Positions 48,834-56,996 of a DNA stretch of 64,000 nucleotides are shown here, one piece after another (positions within the stretch are counted from its first letter, which is position 1; each line of letters begins with the position of its first letter). The position numbers were made by a program, and so were the translations under genes. Source of the DNA: Curtobacterium pusillum (GTDB lineage: Bacteria; Actinomycetota; Actinomycetes; Actinomycetales; Microbacteriaceae); NCBI GenBank assembly GCA_002025645.1, contig CP018783.1:3162001-3226000 (forward strand). The letters are read 5' to 3'. Below the pieces are notes generated by a model that saw nothing but the letters and a program-made list of their open reading frames with translations, did not search any database and was not told the origin of the DNA.

Positions 48834-49331
48834 ATGACGATCAACGAACACCACCGGCCGACGACGCGGCAACTCGCGGAGCAGTGGGCTGTCGACGGCC
48901 GTGACCCGGTCCGCATCGAGGTGGTCAACCTGTTGCGGCGCGCGGCTGCTCGGACGACCGAGCAACCGAACCACGTGCTCGCCGAGCACGGTCTCACGCG
49001 GGGGCAGTTCGACGTCCTGGCCGCCCTGCACCGTGCGCGGAGCGGTGCGCCGCTGAGCCAGTCGGAGCTCGCCGAACAGATGATGGTGACGGCTGCCGGG
49101 ATGAAGAAGCGGCTCGACGGGTTGTACGACCGCGGCGTCATCGCCCGCACCAGCGACAGCGGCGATGCCAGGCGTCATGAGATCCACCTCACCGGGATCG
49201 GCGCGCGCCTGGTCGACGACGTGCTCGACGACTTCTTCGCAGCGGAGAGCGACGCGCTCGACGCCCTCGACGACACGGCGCTGCTGCAGTTGACGCAACT
49301 GCTCCGTCGTCTCGTTCGCGATCCATTGTGA
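48834..49331 (+). CDS. MarR-family transcriptional regulator
   Basis: A 165-residue winged-helix regulator (LAEHGLTRGQFDVLAALHRARSGAPLSQSELAEQMMVTAAGMKKRLDGLYDRGVIAR). It lies between the SDR/FUSC operon (divergent) and ubiD-ubiX (same strand). MarR proteins commonly sense phenolic acids, which fits a decarboxylase and exporter locus. The 218-bp gap after it holds two shared motifs that may be its sites. Confidence 0.92.
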   Translation: MTINEHHRPTTRQLAEQWAVDGRDPVRIEVVNLLRRAAARTTEQPNHVLAEHGLTRGQFDVLAALHRARSGAPLSQSELAEQMMVTAAGMKKRLDGLYDRGVIARTSDSGDARRHEIHLTGIGARLVDDVLDDFFAAESDALDALDDTALLQLTQLLRRLVRDPL

Positions 49332-49355
49332 AGTCACACTTCTGGATCGTACCCT

Positions 49356-49475
49356 TTACTCGGTAAATGTTCCATCCGTACCGGGATCTGATCGTGATCA
49401 CTCGGAGCTTGCTGACGACAGAGGCTGCCTGAGCATCAACTCAGACATGCTTCCATTTATGGTTAACCGAGTAAA
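49356..49475. promoter_or_regulatory. Two related operator motifs upstream of ubiD
   Basis: TTTAC-TCG-GTAAA (49356-49368) is an inverted repeat. The minus strand at 49461-49475 reads TTTACTCGGTTAACC and shares the 10-mer TTTACTCGGT. The local sequence is AT-rich relative to the region and lies 75-190 bp before ubiD. The MarR protein encoded just upstream is the natural candidate to bind. A GGAGAA site precedes the ubiD ATG. Confidence 0.6.
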
Positions 49476-49549
49476 GTAAAATTCATCGACGTGAGAAGAC
49501 ACCTGCGGCCCTCGGTCACGTGGATCCACGAGATCTGAGAAGGAGAACC

Positions 49550-51109
49550 ATGAGTACCATCGAGTCCGCCCCGGTCGCGACGAACGACCCCTCGGCCGCG
49601 GGCAGGGTCAACGACCTCCGCTCGGCGCTCGCCCTCATCGAGGACGACCCGCAGCACTTCATCGAGACCGATCACCCGGTCGATCCGAACGCGCAGCTCG
49701 CCGGCGTGTACAAGCACATCGGCGCCGGCGGCACCGTGCAGCGGCCGACGCGCACGGGCCCGGCCATGCGGTTCAACACGATCACCGGCTTCGACGACAT
49801 CAGCGTCATCGTCGGCGTCCTCGCCGACCGCGCCCGCGTCGCGAAGCTGCTCGGCACCACGTCGGACAACGTGAACGAGGTGATCGCAGCCGCGTTCGAC
49901 GACGCGATCCAGCCGGTCGTCGTCGACGCCGACCAGGCACCCGTCCAGGAACAGGTGTACCTGGCGAGCGACGAGGGGTTCGACATCCGGAAGCTCCTGC
50001 CGGCGCCGACGAACACCCCGAAGGACGCGGCACCGTTCTTCTGCGAGGGGCTGCTCCTCGGCACCGACCCCGAGACCGGTCACTCGGACGTCACCATCCA
50101 CCGCATCGCGGTGCAGGGCAAGGACGAGCTGTCGATCTTCTTCTCGCCGGGGCGGCACATCGAGGTGTTCCGCGAGAAGGCGGAGCGAGTCGGCAAGCCG
50201 CTGCCGATCACGATCAACATGGGTCTCGACCCGGCGATCCTGGTGGGCGCGTGCTTCGAGGCCCCGACCACGCCGTTCGGCTACGACGAGCTCCAGGTCG
50301 CCGGCGGTCTGCGTCACGAGGCCGTCCAGCTCGTGAAGGCGAAGACGGTCGACGAACACGCGATCGCTCGTGCCGAGATCGTCATCGAGGGCGAGCTCCT
50401 GCCGAACGAGCGCGTGCGTGAGGACCAGAACTCGGACACCGGGCACGCCATGCCGGAGTTCCCGGGCTACAACGGTCCGGCGAACCCAGAGCTCCCGGTG
50501 ATGCGCGTCACCGCGGTGACAACCCGGAAACACCCGATGCTGCAGACCCTCGTCGGTCCCGGCGAGGAGCACACGAACCTCGCCGGCATCCCGACCGAGG
50601 CAAGCGTCCTCCGAGCGGTCGAGGCAGCCAACCCCGGGTTCGTCAAGCAGGTGTACTCGCACACCTCCGGCGGCGGGAAGTTCCTACTCGTCATGTCGGT
50701 GCACAAGACCAAGGCAGCCGACGACGGTTACGCCCGTCAGGCGGCGCTCGTCGCGCTCGCGACCTACCGCGAGCTCAAGAACGTGATCCTGGTGGACGAC
50801 GACGTGGACGTGTTCGACACGAACGACGTGATGTGGGCGATGACCACCCGCATGCAGGGAAACACCGACATCATCGTGATCCCGGGGGTCGCCGGGCACG
50901 TGCTCGACCCGTCGCAGCAGCCGCTGTACGACCCGTCGCTGCCGGCGAAGGGCGTCACCTCGAAGACGATCTTCGACGCGACCGCGCCGTTCCACATGCG
51001 GGACGAGATGACCCGGGCGCAGTTCCTCGAGGTCGACCCGCGCCCGTGGGCCCCGACGCTGCACTTCCCGGAGTACGACGGCATCCCGCTGGGCGACGAC
51101 GCAGCATGA
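49550..51109 (+). CDS. UbiD-family prenylated-FMN decarboxylase
   Basis: A 519-residue enzyme with the UbiD core: PAPTNTPKDAAPFF, the flavin-binding region TIHRIAVQGKDELSIFFSPGRHIEVFREKAE, the catalytic Glu region AEIVIEGELLPNERVRE and the metal-binding end DPSQQPLYDPSLPAKGVTSKTIFDATAPF. It decarboxylates (or carboxylates) an unsaturated or aromatic acid with prenyl-FMN made by UbiX, encoded next with a 4-bp overlap. MarR control and a FUSC exporter nearby suggest a phenolic acid substrate such as a hydroxybenzoate. Confidence 0.94.
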   Translation: MSTIESAPVATNDPSAAGRVNDLRSALALIEDDPQHFIETDHPVDPNAQLAGVYKHIGAGGTVQRPTRTGPAMRFNTITGFDDISVIVGVLADRARVAKLLGTTSDNVNEVIAAAFDDAIQPVVVDADQAPVQEQVYLASDEGFDIRKLLPAPTNTPKDAAPFFCEGLLLGTDPETGHSDVTIHRIAVQGKDELSIFFSPGRHIEVFREKAERVGKPLPITINMGLDPAILVGACFEAPTTPFGYDELQVAGGLRHEAVQLVKAKTVDEHAIARAEIVIEGELLPNERVREDQNSDTGHAMPEFPGYNGPANPELPVMRVTAVTTRKHPMLQTLVGPGEEHTNLAGIPTEASVLRAVEAANPGFVKQVYSHTSGGGKFLLVMSVHKTKAADDGYARQAALVALATYRELKNVILVDDDVDVFDTNDVMWAMTTRMQGNTDIIVIPGVAGHVLDPSQQPLYDPSLPAKGVTSKTIFDATAPFHMRDEMTRAQFLEVDPRPWAPTLHFPEYDGIPLGDDAA

Positions 51110-51690
51110 CCGGGGACCGTCTCATCGTCGGGATAACCGGTGCGTCCGGGATCACCTACGGGATCCGCATCCTCGAGGTGCTCCGCGCTGCGGGCATCGA
51201 GACGCACCTCGTCGTCTCACCGTCGGGCCAGGTGACCCGCGAATACGAGACGGACCTGCGGAAGGACGAGCTCGAAGGGCTCGCCGACCGTGTGTACAAG
51301 CCGGCCGACATCGGCGCCGCGATCTCCTCCGGGTCGTTCCTGACCCGGGGGATGATCGTTGCACCGTGCTCGATGCGCACCCTCGCGGAGATCGCGACCG
51401 GGGTGACGTCGGGACTCGTCAGCCGCTCCGCCGATGTCATCCTCAAGGAGCGCCGTCGGCTCGTGCTGCTCACACGGGAAGCACCGCTCAACCTGGTGCA
51501 CCTCCGCAACATGACGACCGTCACCGAGGCAGGGGCGATCGTGTTCCCGCCGGTACCCGCCATGTACACCCGGCCGACGACGCTGGAAGAGGTCATCGAC
51601 CAGACCGTCGGCCGCGCCCTCGATCTGTTCGACGTCCACCTGGACACCTTCCCGCGCTGGGGGTACGACCATGCCGCTGTCGCGGCCTGA
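51106..51690 (+). CDS. ubiX: UbiX-family flavin prenyltransferase
   Basis: A 194-residue flavoprotein with VGITGASGITYGIRILEVLRAAG, MIVAPCSMRTLAEIATG, LLTREAPLNLVHLRNM and the Tyr/Arg region VPAMYTRPTTLEEVIDQTVGRALDLF. It makes prenyl-FMN from FMN and dimethylallyl phosphate, the cofactor of UbiD. It overlaps ubiD at its start and the next gene at its end, so all three are translationally coupled. Confidence 0.95.
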   Translation: MTGDRLIVGITGASGITYGIRILEVLRAAGIETHLVVSPSGQVTREYETDLRKDELEGLADRVYKPADIGAAISSGSFLTRGMIVAPCSMRTLAEIATGVTSGLVSRSADVILKERRRLVLLTREAPLNLVHLRNMTTVTEAGAIVFPPVPAMYTRPTTLEEVIDQTVGRALDLFDVHLDTFPRWGYDHAAVAA

Positions 51691-52126
51691 GCTCGCCGAG
51701 GCCGTCCACGCGGCCCTCGACGCTGGTGGAGGGGCGCTCGTCCTGACGAACGTCGACTCCTCTGGCGCCATCCGGTCCCGACCCGTCACCGTGTGGGTCG
51801 ACGACACCGAACTGGTGGGTCCGCTCCCGGTGCTGCACGTGCTCACCGGAGCGGACGCCCGCAAGGCGGATGCCCTGCAGCGCGACGCCACAGCGACGCT
51901 CGCCGGTCCCGTTCGGGGCGGGTGGTTCGCCGCCGGGGGCCGCGCGGACGTCATCCGCGACCCGTCCGCGGTCCGTGACCTGCTCGCACGACTCGCACCG
52001 GGCCTCCCGTCCGACGGCGTCGCCGTCATCCGGATCACGGTCCTCGAGGCGCGGCGCTGGTCCGTCAGGTCAGTTCGCCCCTTCGACAACGTCTGCACCC
52101 AGCTCCTCGGAGCACCGTCCCCCTGA
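51671..52126 (+). CDS. Pyridoxamine 5'-phosphate oxidase-like split-barrel protein
   Basis: A 151-residue protein with an order of strands like the flavin/F420-binding split barrel (GGALVLTNVDSSGAIRSRPVTVWVDD, VLHVLTGADARKADAL, LAGPVRGGWFAAGGRADVI). It overlaps ubiX by 20 bp. Small proteins of this type accompany UbiD/UbiX in other decarboxylase operons (subunit D-like), so it may be an accessory subunit. The assignment to this fold is moderate. Confidence 0.65.
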   Translation: MPLSRPELAEAVHAALDAGGGALVLTNVDSSGAIRSRPVTVWVDDTELVGPLPVLHVLTGADARKADALQRDATATLAGPVRGGWFAAGGRADVIRDPSAVRDLLARLAPGLPSDGVAVIRITVLEARRWSVRSVRPFDNVCTQLLGAPSP

Positions 52127-52136
52127 CGGGACCACC

Positions 52137-52592
52137 TCATCGGATCGGGAGTGGCCGGTCGTGGACGATCTGCTTCATGACCAGCGTGCTGCTCAGGCGG
52201 AGCACACCCGGCAACGCCGAGAGGTGTTCGTCGTAGAGATGTTGGAAGGTGTCGAGATCGCGGGTCGCGACACGGACGAGGTAGTCCGGATCTCCGAACA
52301 GCCGCTGTGCATCGATCACCTCCGCGACGTTCCGCAGTGCCTCCTCGAAGCGTTCGAGCACGTCGGCACCGCCCTCGCGCATGGTCACGAACAGGAACGC
52401 CTGGAAGCCGAGGTCGACGGACGCGGCGTCGATCCGCGCGCGGTAGTCCCGGATCACTCCGCTGCGCTCCAGTTCCCGCACCCGCCGATGGCAGGCCGAC
52501 ACGCTGACCTGCACCTGTTCCGCCAACGCGGTGAGCGTGATCTTCCCGTCTTGCTGCAGGGCGGCAAGGATTTCCCGGTCCATCCGATCCAT
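52137..52592 (-). CDS. Lrp/AsnC-family transcriptional regulator
   Basis: A 151-residue protein with an AsnC helix-turn-helix (MDREILAALQQDGKITLTALAEQVQVSVSACHRRVRELERSGVIRDYRARID) and a C-terminal RAM ligand domain (VIDAQRLFGDPDYLVRVATRDLDTFQHL). It diverges from a LysE-type exporter gene, a frequent pair in which the regulator senses an amino acid and induces its export. Confidence 0.93.
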   Translation of the reverse strand: MDRMDREILAALQQDGKITLTALAEQVQVSVSACHRRVRELERSGVIRDYRARIDAASVDLGFQAFLFVTMREGGADVLERFEEALRNVAEVIDAQRLFGDPDYLVRVATRDLDTFQHLYDEHLSALPGVLRLSSTLVMKQIVHDRPLPIR

Positions 52593-52701
52593 ACGCCAGA
52601 TCTTCCCACCATGCCCTTGGGGGGCGCGCAAGTTCGGGATCGCGTCCCGTTCGGATCGTTCTATCGTTTCCTCGTCCAGTCGCCATCGGATCGGAGAGCA
52701 C

Positions 52702-53334
52702 GTGGGTTGGGGACTCATCGTCGGGTTCTGGGGTGTTTCGGCCCTCTTCGTCATCACGCCCGGCGCCGACTGGGCCTACGCCATCTCCGCTGGCCTGCGG
52801 CACCGCTCTCCGGTCCCAGCCGTGGTCGGGATGCTCGCCGGGCATCTCCTGGCCACACTGGTCGTCGCGGCGGGGGTCGGCGCGCTCGTGGCGAGTGTCC
52901 CAGCGGTCCTCACGACGCTGACGGTCGTCGGTGCGCTGTACCTGACGTGGCTCGGGATCGGACTCCTGCGCCGGCCGGCGTCGGTGCCGACGGCCGACGT
53001 GGCGTCGGTGTCCGGCTCCCCGTTGACGCACGCCGTGAAGGGCATCGGCATCAGCGGCCTGAACCCGAAGGTGTTCCTCCTGTTCCTCGCGCTGCTGCCA
53101 CAGTTCACGGACGTCCGTGGTCCGTGGCCGGTCGGCGTGCAGATGGTGCTGCTCGGCTGCCTGCACGTCCTGAGCTGCGCCGTCGTCTACTTCGCGGTGG
53201 CGTTCGGGGCGCGGCGAGTGTTGGCAACGAGACCGGCGGCGGCCCGGATCGTCACGCGCGTGTCCGGGGCGGTGATGATCCTCATCGGCGTCATCCTCGT
53301 CGCGGAGAAGGTCCACACGTCGGTGTGGTCGTAG
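52702..53334 (+). CDS. LysE/RhtB-family amino acid exporter
   Basis: A 210-residue protein with about six helices: FWGVSALFVITPGADWAYAISAGLRH near the start, YLTWLGIGLLR in the middle and GIGISGLNPKVFLLFLALLPQFTD as a family hallmark. GTG 52702 has a GGAGA site. It is probably regulated by the divergent Lrp/AsnC gene. The exported amino acid is not known. Confidence 0.92.
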   Translation: MGWGLIVGFWGVSALFVITPGADWAYAISAGLRHRSPVPAVVGMLAGHLLATLVVAAGVGALVASVPAVLTTLTVVGALYLTWLGIGLLRRPASVPTADVASVSGSPLTHAVKGIGISGLNPKVFLLFLALLPQFTDVRGPWPVGVQMVLLGCLHVLSCAVVYFAVAFGARRVLATRPAAARIVTRVSGAVMILIGVILVAEKVHTSVWS

Positions 53335-53375
53335 AGGGACGGGAGCGCCCGGAGGCGCATGATCGAGGAGTCACC

Positions 53376-53813
53376 ATGGAGAGAGCCGCTGAGCCAGCAG
53401 ACAGCGCCGTCGCGCGCGTGCGGGAGAGCTTCGCGCGACAGGGACTCATGCTGCACCTGGGCGCCGAGCTGATCGCCGTCACCGACGGATCGGTGACCAT
53501 CGCGTTGCGGGCCCGGCCCGAGGTCAGCCAGCAGCATGGATTCGTCCACGGCGGCGCGACGAGCGCGATCGCGGACTCCGCCGGTGGCTACGCGGCACTC
53601 ACTCGCATGCCCTCGGGGTCGGAGGTGCTGACGGTCGACTTCACGCTCAACCTCCTCGCGCCAGCGAGCGGACAGTCCGTGGAAGCCGTCGCGTCGGTGG
53701 TCCGGTCGGGTCGGGCCCTCACCGTGTGTCGACTCGACGCCTGGTCGATCGACGGCGGACAGCGACGGCACATCGCGACTGGCCAGCAGACCCTCATCCG
53801 CGTCGATCGGTGA
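53376..53813 (+). CDS. PaaI-like hotdog thioesterase
   Basis: A 145-residue hotdog-fold protein with the active-site region QQHGFVHGGATSAIADSAGGYAAL (HGG motif) and EVLTVDFTLNLLAPASGQ, typical of the PaaI/YbgC thioesterase group that hydrolyses acyl- or aryl-CoA. It begins after a GAGGAG site 41 bp downstream of the exporter gene. The substrate is unknown. Confidence 0.9.
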   Translation: MERAAEPADSAVARVRESFARQGLMLHLGAELIAVTDGSVTIALRARPEVSQQHGFVHGGATSAIADSAGGYAALTRMPSGSEVLTVDFTLNLLAPASGQSVEAVASVVRSGRALTVCRLDAWSIDGGQRRHIATGQQTLIRVDR

Positions 53814-53836
53814 ACGGTGAACGGTGGACTGACGGG

Positions 53837-53880
53837 CGGACTGGAGGCACGGTGCCAGCTGGCACCGTGCCTCCAGTCCG
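53837..53880. repeat. 44-bp perfect palindrome, copy 1 of a dispersed terminator-like repeat
   Basis: CGGACTGGAGGCACGGTGCCAG is followed at once by its exact complement (22-bp arms, no loop). The same element with one symmetrical base change in each arm is at 59899-59942. Here it lies between the convergent thioesterase and mesD genes, so it can end transcription from both sides. Confidence 0.9.
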
Positions 53881-53902
53881 TCGATTCGTCGGTTCGCGAC
53901 CG

Positions 53903-54940
53903 TCAGCCGCGCCCCGAGAGCTCGCTCCGGACGATCTCCGCGCCTGCGGACAGCGCGCTCAGCTTGCCGAGCGCGGCCTGCCGGCCGAGCGGTGCCATGC
54001 CGCAGTTCGAGCTCGGGACGAGCTTGTCGGCATCGACGAAGTCGAGGGCGCGGCGGAGGACCTCCGCGACCTCCTCCGGCGTCTCCACCGTCTCGGTGGC
54101 GACGTCGACGGCGCCGAGCATGACCTTCTTGCCGCGGATGAGCTCGACGAGCTCGAGCGGGACGTGCGAGTGGATGCTCTCCAGGGAGACGGTGTCGATC
54201 GACGACTGCTGCAGGAGCGGGAACGACTGCTCGTACTGGCGCCACTCCGCTCCGAGCGTCGCCTTCCACTTGTTGTTCGCCTCGATGCCGTAGCCGTAGC
54301 AGATGTGCACGACGGTCTCGGCGCGGAGCCCCTCGGCGGCCCGTTCGAGCGCGGCGACACCCCAGTCCCGCACCTCGTCGTGGAAGACGGTGAAAGCGGG
54401 CTCGTCGAACTGGATGACGTCGACACCGGCGGCCTCGAGCTCACGTGCCTCCTGGTTGAGGATCGTGGCGAACTCCCACGCGAGCTGCTCGCGGCTCCCG
54501 TAGTGGCGGTCCGCAAGGGTGTCGATCATCGTCATCGGGCCGGGGAGCGCCCACTTGATCCGCCGGTCGGTCTGCGCACGCAGGAACTTGGCGTCCTCGA
54601 CGAACACGGGCTGCCGGCGGCTCACCGCTCCGACGACGGTCGGCACCTGTGCGTCGTACCGGTCACGGATCCGGACGGTCTCCTTGTGCTCGAAGTCGAC
54701 GCCGTCGAGGTGCTCGATGAACGTCGTGACGAAGTGCTGCCGGGTCTGCTCGCCGTCGCTGACGATGTCGATGCCCCGGTGCACCTGCTCGTGCACGGCC
54801 GAGCGGAGCGCGTCCTGCTTGCCCTCGGCCAGTGCGTCGCCGTCGAGCAGCCACGGGGACCAGAGCCGCTCGGGCTCGGCGAGCCAGGACGGCTTCGGCA
54901 GGCTGCCGACGATCGAGGTGGGCAGGAGGGTGTTCGTCAT
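53903..54940 (-). CDS. mesD: Core-MetE methionine synthase MesD
   Basis: About 345 residues, matching only the catalytic half of MetE. It lacks the N-terminal folate domain. The zinc ligands are visible as VVHICYGYG (His, Cys) and SSNCGMAPLGR (Cys), with GPMTMIDTLADRHYG and QFDEPAFTVF for substrate binding. Short synthases of this type use methyl donors other than methyl-folate. The MesD class works with a DUF1852 partner, and that gene is directly upstream with a 4-bp overlap if the ATG at 54958 is used. MTNTLL at 54940 is the more usual start. Confidence 0.88.
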   Translation of the reverse strand: MTNTLLPTSIVGSLPKPSWLAEPERLWSPWLLDGDALAEGKQDALRSAVHEQVHRGIDIVSDGEQTRQHFVTTFIEHLDGVDFEHKETVRIRDRYDAQVPTVVGAVSRRQPVFVEDAKFLRAQTDRRIKWALPGPMTMIDTLADRHYGSREQLAWEFATILNQEARELEAAGVDVIQFDEPAFTVFHDEVRDWGVAALERAAEGLRAETVVHICYGYGIEANNKWKATLGAEWRQYEQSFPLLQQSSIDTVSLESIHSHVPLELVELIRGKKVMLGAVDVATETVETPEEVAEVLRRALDFVDADKLVPSSNCGMAPLGRQAALGKLSALSAGAEIVRSELSGRG

Positions 54941-54954
54941 GGTGTCCCTGTCGG

Positions 54955-55968
54955 TCATCGGATCGTGGCGGCGCTGGCGGCCCAGCGGTCGAGGAGCGCT
55001 CCGTGCGGCTGCACGAAGTGCTCCGCCGTCCAGTGCCCCTGGGTGACCGCGAGTCGGCTGCGCTCCTCGCGGTCGTAGTCGACGGCGGTCTTCGAGAAGT
55101 CCTGGTGCTCGAGGCTCGGCCGGTAGACGCTCGGGGCGGCCGCGTTCGCGTTGTAGATCTCCGGTCGGTAGATCTTCTGGAACGTCTCCATGGTGCTGAT
55201 CGTGCCGGCGAGCTGGAGGTCCGAGTAGTCGTTCAGCAGGTCACCGCCGGCGTAGAACGCGAGCGGCGCCTTCGAGCCCGGCGGCATGAAGTAGCGCACC
55301 TGCAGGCCCATCCGCCCGAAGTACTCGTCGGTCAACGAGGACCGCTCGTGGTGGTACTCGACACCGAGGACCGGGTGGACGTTGTCCGTGCGGCGGTAGG
55401 TCTGGCTCGACGAGACGCTGATGCACACGACGGGCTCGGTGTCGAAGTGGGCGCGGTAGGCGTCCGACGCCAGGAAGTCCTGGAACAGCAGCCCGTGGAG
55501 ACGGCCGAAGTCCTCGGGGATGCCCGCGGCCTTGTCGACGGACGGCAGCCGGACCGCGAAGTCGTAGTCGCGCAGGTACGACGAGAAGTTGTTGCCCACG
55601 ATCCCCTGGTGGCGCAGCCCGGTGCGCTGGTCCACGATGTGGACGTCGAGCACCTCGAGGAGCGGGAACTCCTGGTCCTCGCCCGACGCCTCGAACCGGA
55701 CGGTGGCCGAGACGATCTCGAGCTCGACGCGGTAGCGGTCACCGTTGGGGTTGTCCCACCGCGCGAGGTCGTTGCACCGCCGGTCGATCATGGTGAGCGC
55801 GTTGCGGAGGTTCTGCTGGCGGTGCTCGCCGCGGGCGAGGTTGGCGAAGTTCGTGGTCGCCCGCGAGCTCGTCGACGGGGTGTAGTCCTCGTCGAACCGA
55901 GTCGTGTCGATGTGGAAGGAGAAGTCCAAGGCCGGCCAGTCCGTAGGGTGCGGGAAGTGTGCGTTCAT
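54955..55968 (-). CDS. mesX: DUF1852 protein MesX, partner of the methionine synthase
   Basis: A 337-residue protein with the DUF1852 features: FSFHIDTTRFDEDYTPSTSSRATTNFANLARGEHRQQNLRNAL at the start, LEVLDVHIVDQRTGLRHQGIVGNNFSSYLRDYDFAVRLPS, and GLQVRYFMPPGSKAPLAFYAGGDLL. MesX is needed for MesD activity and oxygen has been linked to the reaction; it may supply the methyl donor. It starts at a divergent promoter shared with a LysR gene. Confidence 0.88.
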   Translation of the reverse strand: MNAHFPHPTDWPALDFSFHIDTTRFDEDYTPSTSSRATTNFANLARGEHRQQNLRNALTMIDRRCNDLARWDNPNGDRYRVELEIVSATVRFEASGEDQEFPLLEVLDVHIVDQRTGLRHQGIVGNNFSSYLRDYDFAVRLPSVDKAAGIPEDFGRLHGLLFQDFLASDAYRAHFDTEPVVCISVSSSQTYRRTDNVHPVLGVEYHHERSSLTDEYFGRMGLQVRYFMPPGSKAPLAFYAGGDLLNDYSDLQLAGTISTMETFQKIYRPEIYNANAAAPSVYRPSLEHQDFSKTAVDYDREERSRLAVTQGHWTAEHFVQPHGALLDRWAASAATIR

Positions 55969-56019
55969 CGTGCCGTCGATGAAGGGTCATCGGGTAATCC
56001 ACAGGCGCTATGGCCACGT

Positions 56020-56034
56020 ATAGGCTGCGCCTAT
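56020..56034. promoter_or_regulatory. LysR-type box overlapping the regulator start codon
   Basis: ATAGG-CTGCG-CCTAT is an inverted repeat with the T-N11-A pattern. It overlaps the ATG at 56033, so the regulator message is probably leaderless and autoregulated. The 64-bp divergent gap to mesX must contain the activation site as well. Confidence 0.65.
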
Positions 56035-56974
56035 GCCCCGCGTGTCGAACGACATCACCCTGCAGCAGCTGCGCTACTTCATCGAGGTCGCGTCCGAGGG
56101 CTCGATCAGCGCGGCGGCGGACCTGCTCTACGTCGCGCAGCCGACCCTGTCCGCGGCGATGAAGGACCTCGAGGCACGGGTCGGGCGCGCGCTCTTCATC
56201 CGGTCGGCCCGGGGTGTCGAACTCACCGTCGACGGTGTTGAGTTCCTCGGCTACGCGCGCCAGGTCGTCGAACAGGTGTCCCTGCTCGAGCAGCGGTACG
56301 TCGGGCGGCAGCCGTCCCGGCGCCTGCTCGGGGTGTCCACGCAGCACTACTCGTTCGCGGTCGAGGCCTTCGTCCGCATGGTCGACGGGGCCGACGCCGA
56401 CGAGTACGAGTTCTCCCTCCGCGAGACGCGCACCTGGGACATCATCGAGGACGTCCGGACGCTGCGGAGCGAGGTGGGCATCCTCTACCGCAACGACTTC
56501 AACGAGAAGGTCATCGCCAAGCTGCTCCGAGATGCGGGCGTCGCGTTCCACCCGCTCTTCGTCGCGGAGCCGCACATCTTCGTGTCGCGGCGGAACCCGC
56601 TGGCATCCCGGGCGCGGGCGACGCTCGCCGACCTGGCGGACCTGCCCCGGCTGACGTTCGACCAGGGCGCCAACAACTCGTTCTACCTGTCCGAGGAGAT
56701 CCTCTCGACCCTGTCCAGCAAGCGGGAGATCCGGGTCTCGGACCGGGCCACGATCTTCAACCTCATGATCGGGCTCGACGGGTACACCATCTCGACGGGG
56801 CTCATCAGTGACGACCTCGACCCCGGGATCGTCGCCGTCCCGCTCGACGTGGACGAACGCATCGAGATCGGGTGGATCGCACACACCGCTATACCGCTCT
56901 CCGAGCAGGCGCAGACCTACCTGGACGAGGTGCGTGCGGTCGTCGCCCGTGCCGGGGTCGAGCTGCTCGACTAG
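56033..56974 (+). CDS. LysR-family regulator, likely controls mesXD
   Basis: A 313-residue protein with the helix-turn-helix ITLQQLRYFIEVASEGSISAAADLLYVAQPTLSAAMKDLEARVGRALF and a full effector domain. It diverges from mesX. Control of methionine genes by LysR proteins (as with MetR) supports the link. The effector is not known. Confidence 0.92.
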   Translation: MPRVSNDITLQQLRYFIEVASEGSISAAADLLYVAQPTLSAAMKDLEARVGRALFIRSARGVELTVDGVEFLGYARQVVEQVSLLEQRYVGRQPSRRLLGVSTQHYSFAVEAFVRMVDGADADEYEFSLRETRTWDIIEDVRTLRSEVGILYRNDFNEKVIAKLLRDAGVAFHPLFVAEPHIFVSRRNPLASRARATLADLADLPRLTFDQGANNSFYLSEEILSTLSSKREIRVSDRATIFNLMIGLDGYTISTGLISDDLDPGIVAVPLDVDERIEIGWIAHTAIPLSEQAQTYLDEVRAVVARAGVELLD

Positions 56975-56996
56975 GGCGTGCGGCAAGATGAGGTCC

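Noticed and set aside
53821..53880. Protein-coding extension through the 44-bp palindrome
   Set aside because: Frames of similar sequence (for example DWRRGASWHR) appear at both palindrome copies only because the DNA repeat is shared, not because a peptide is conserved.
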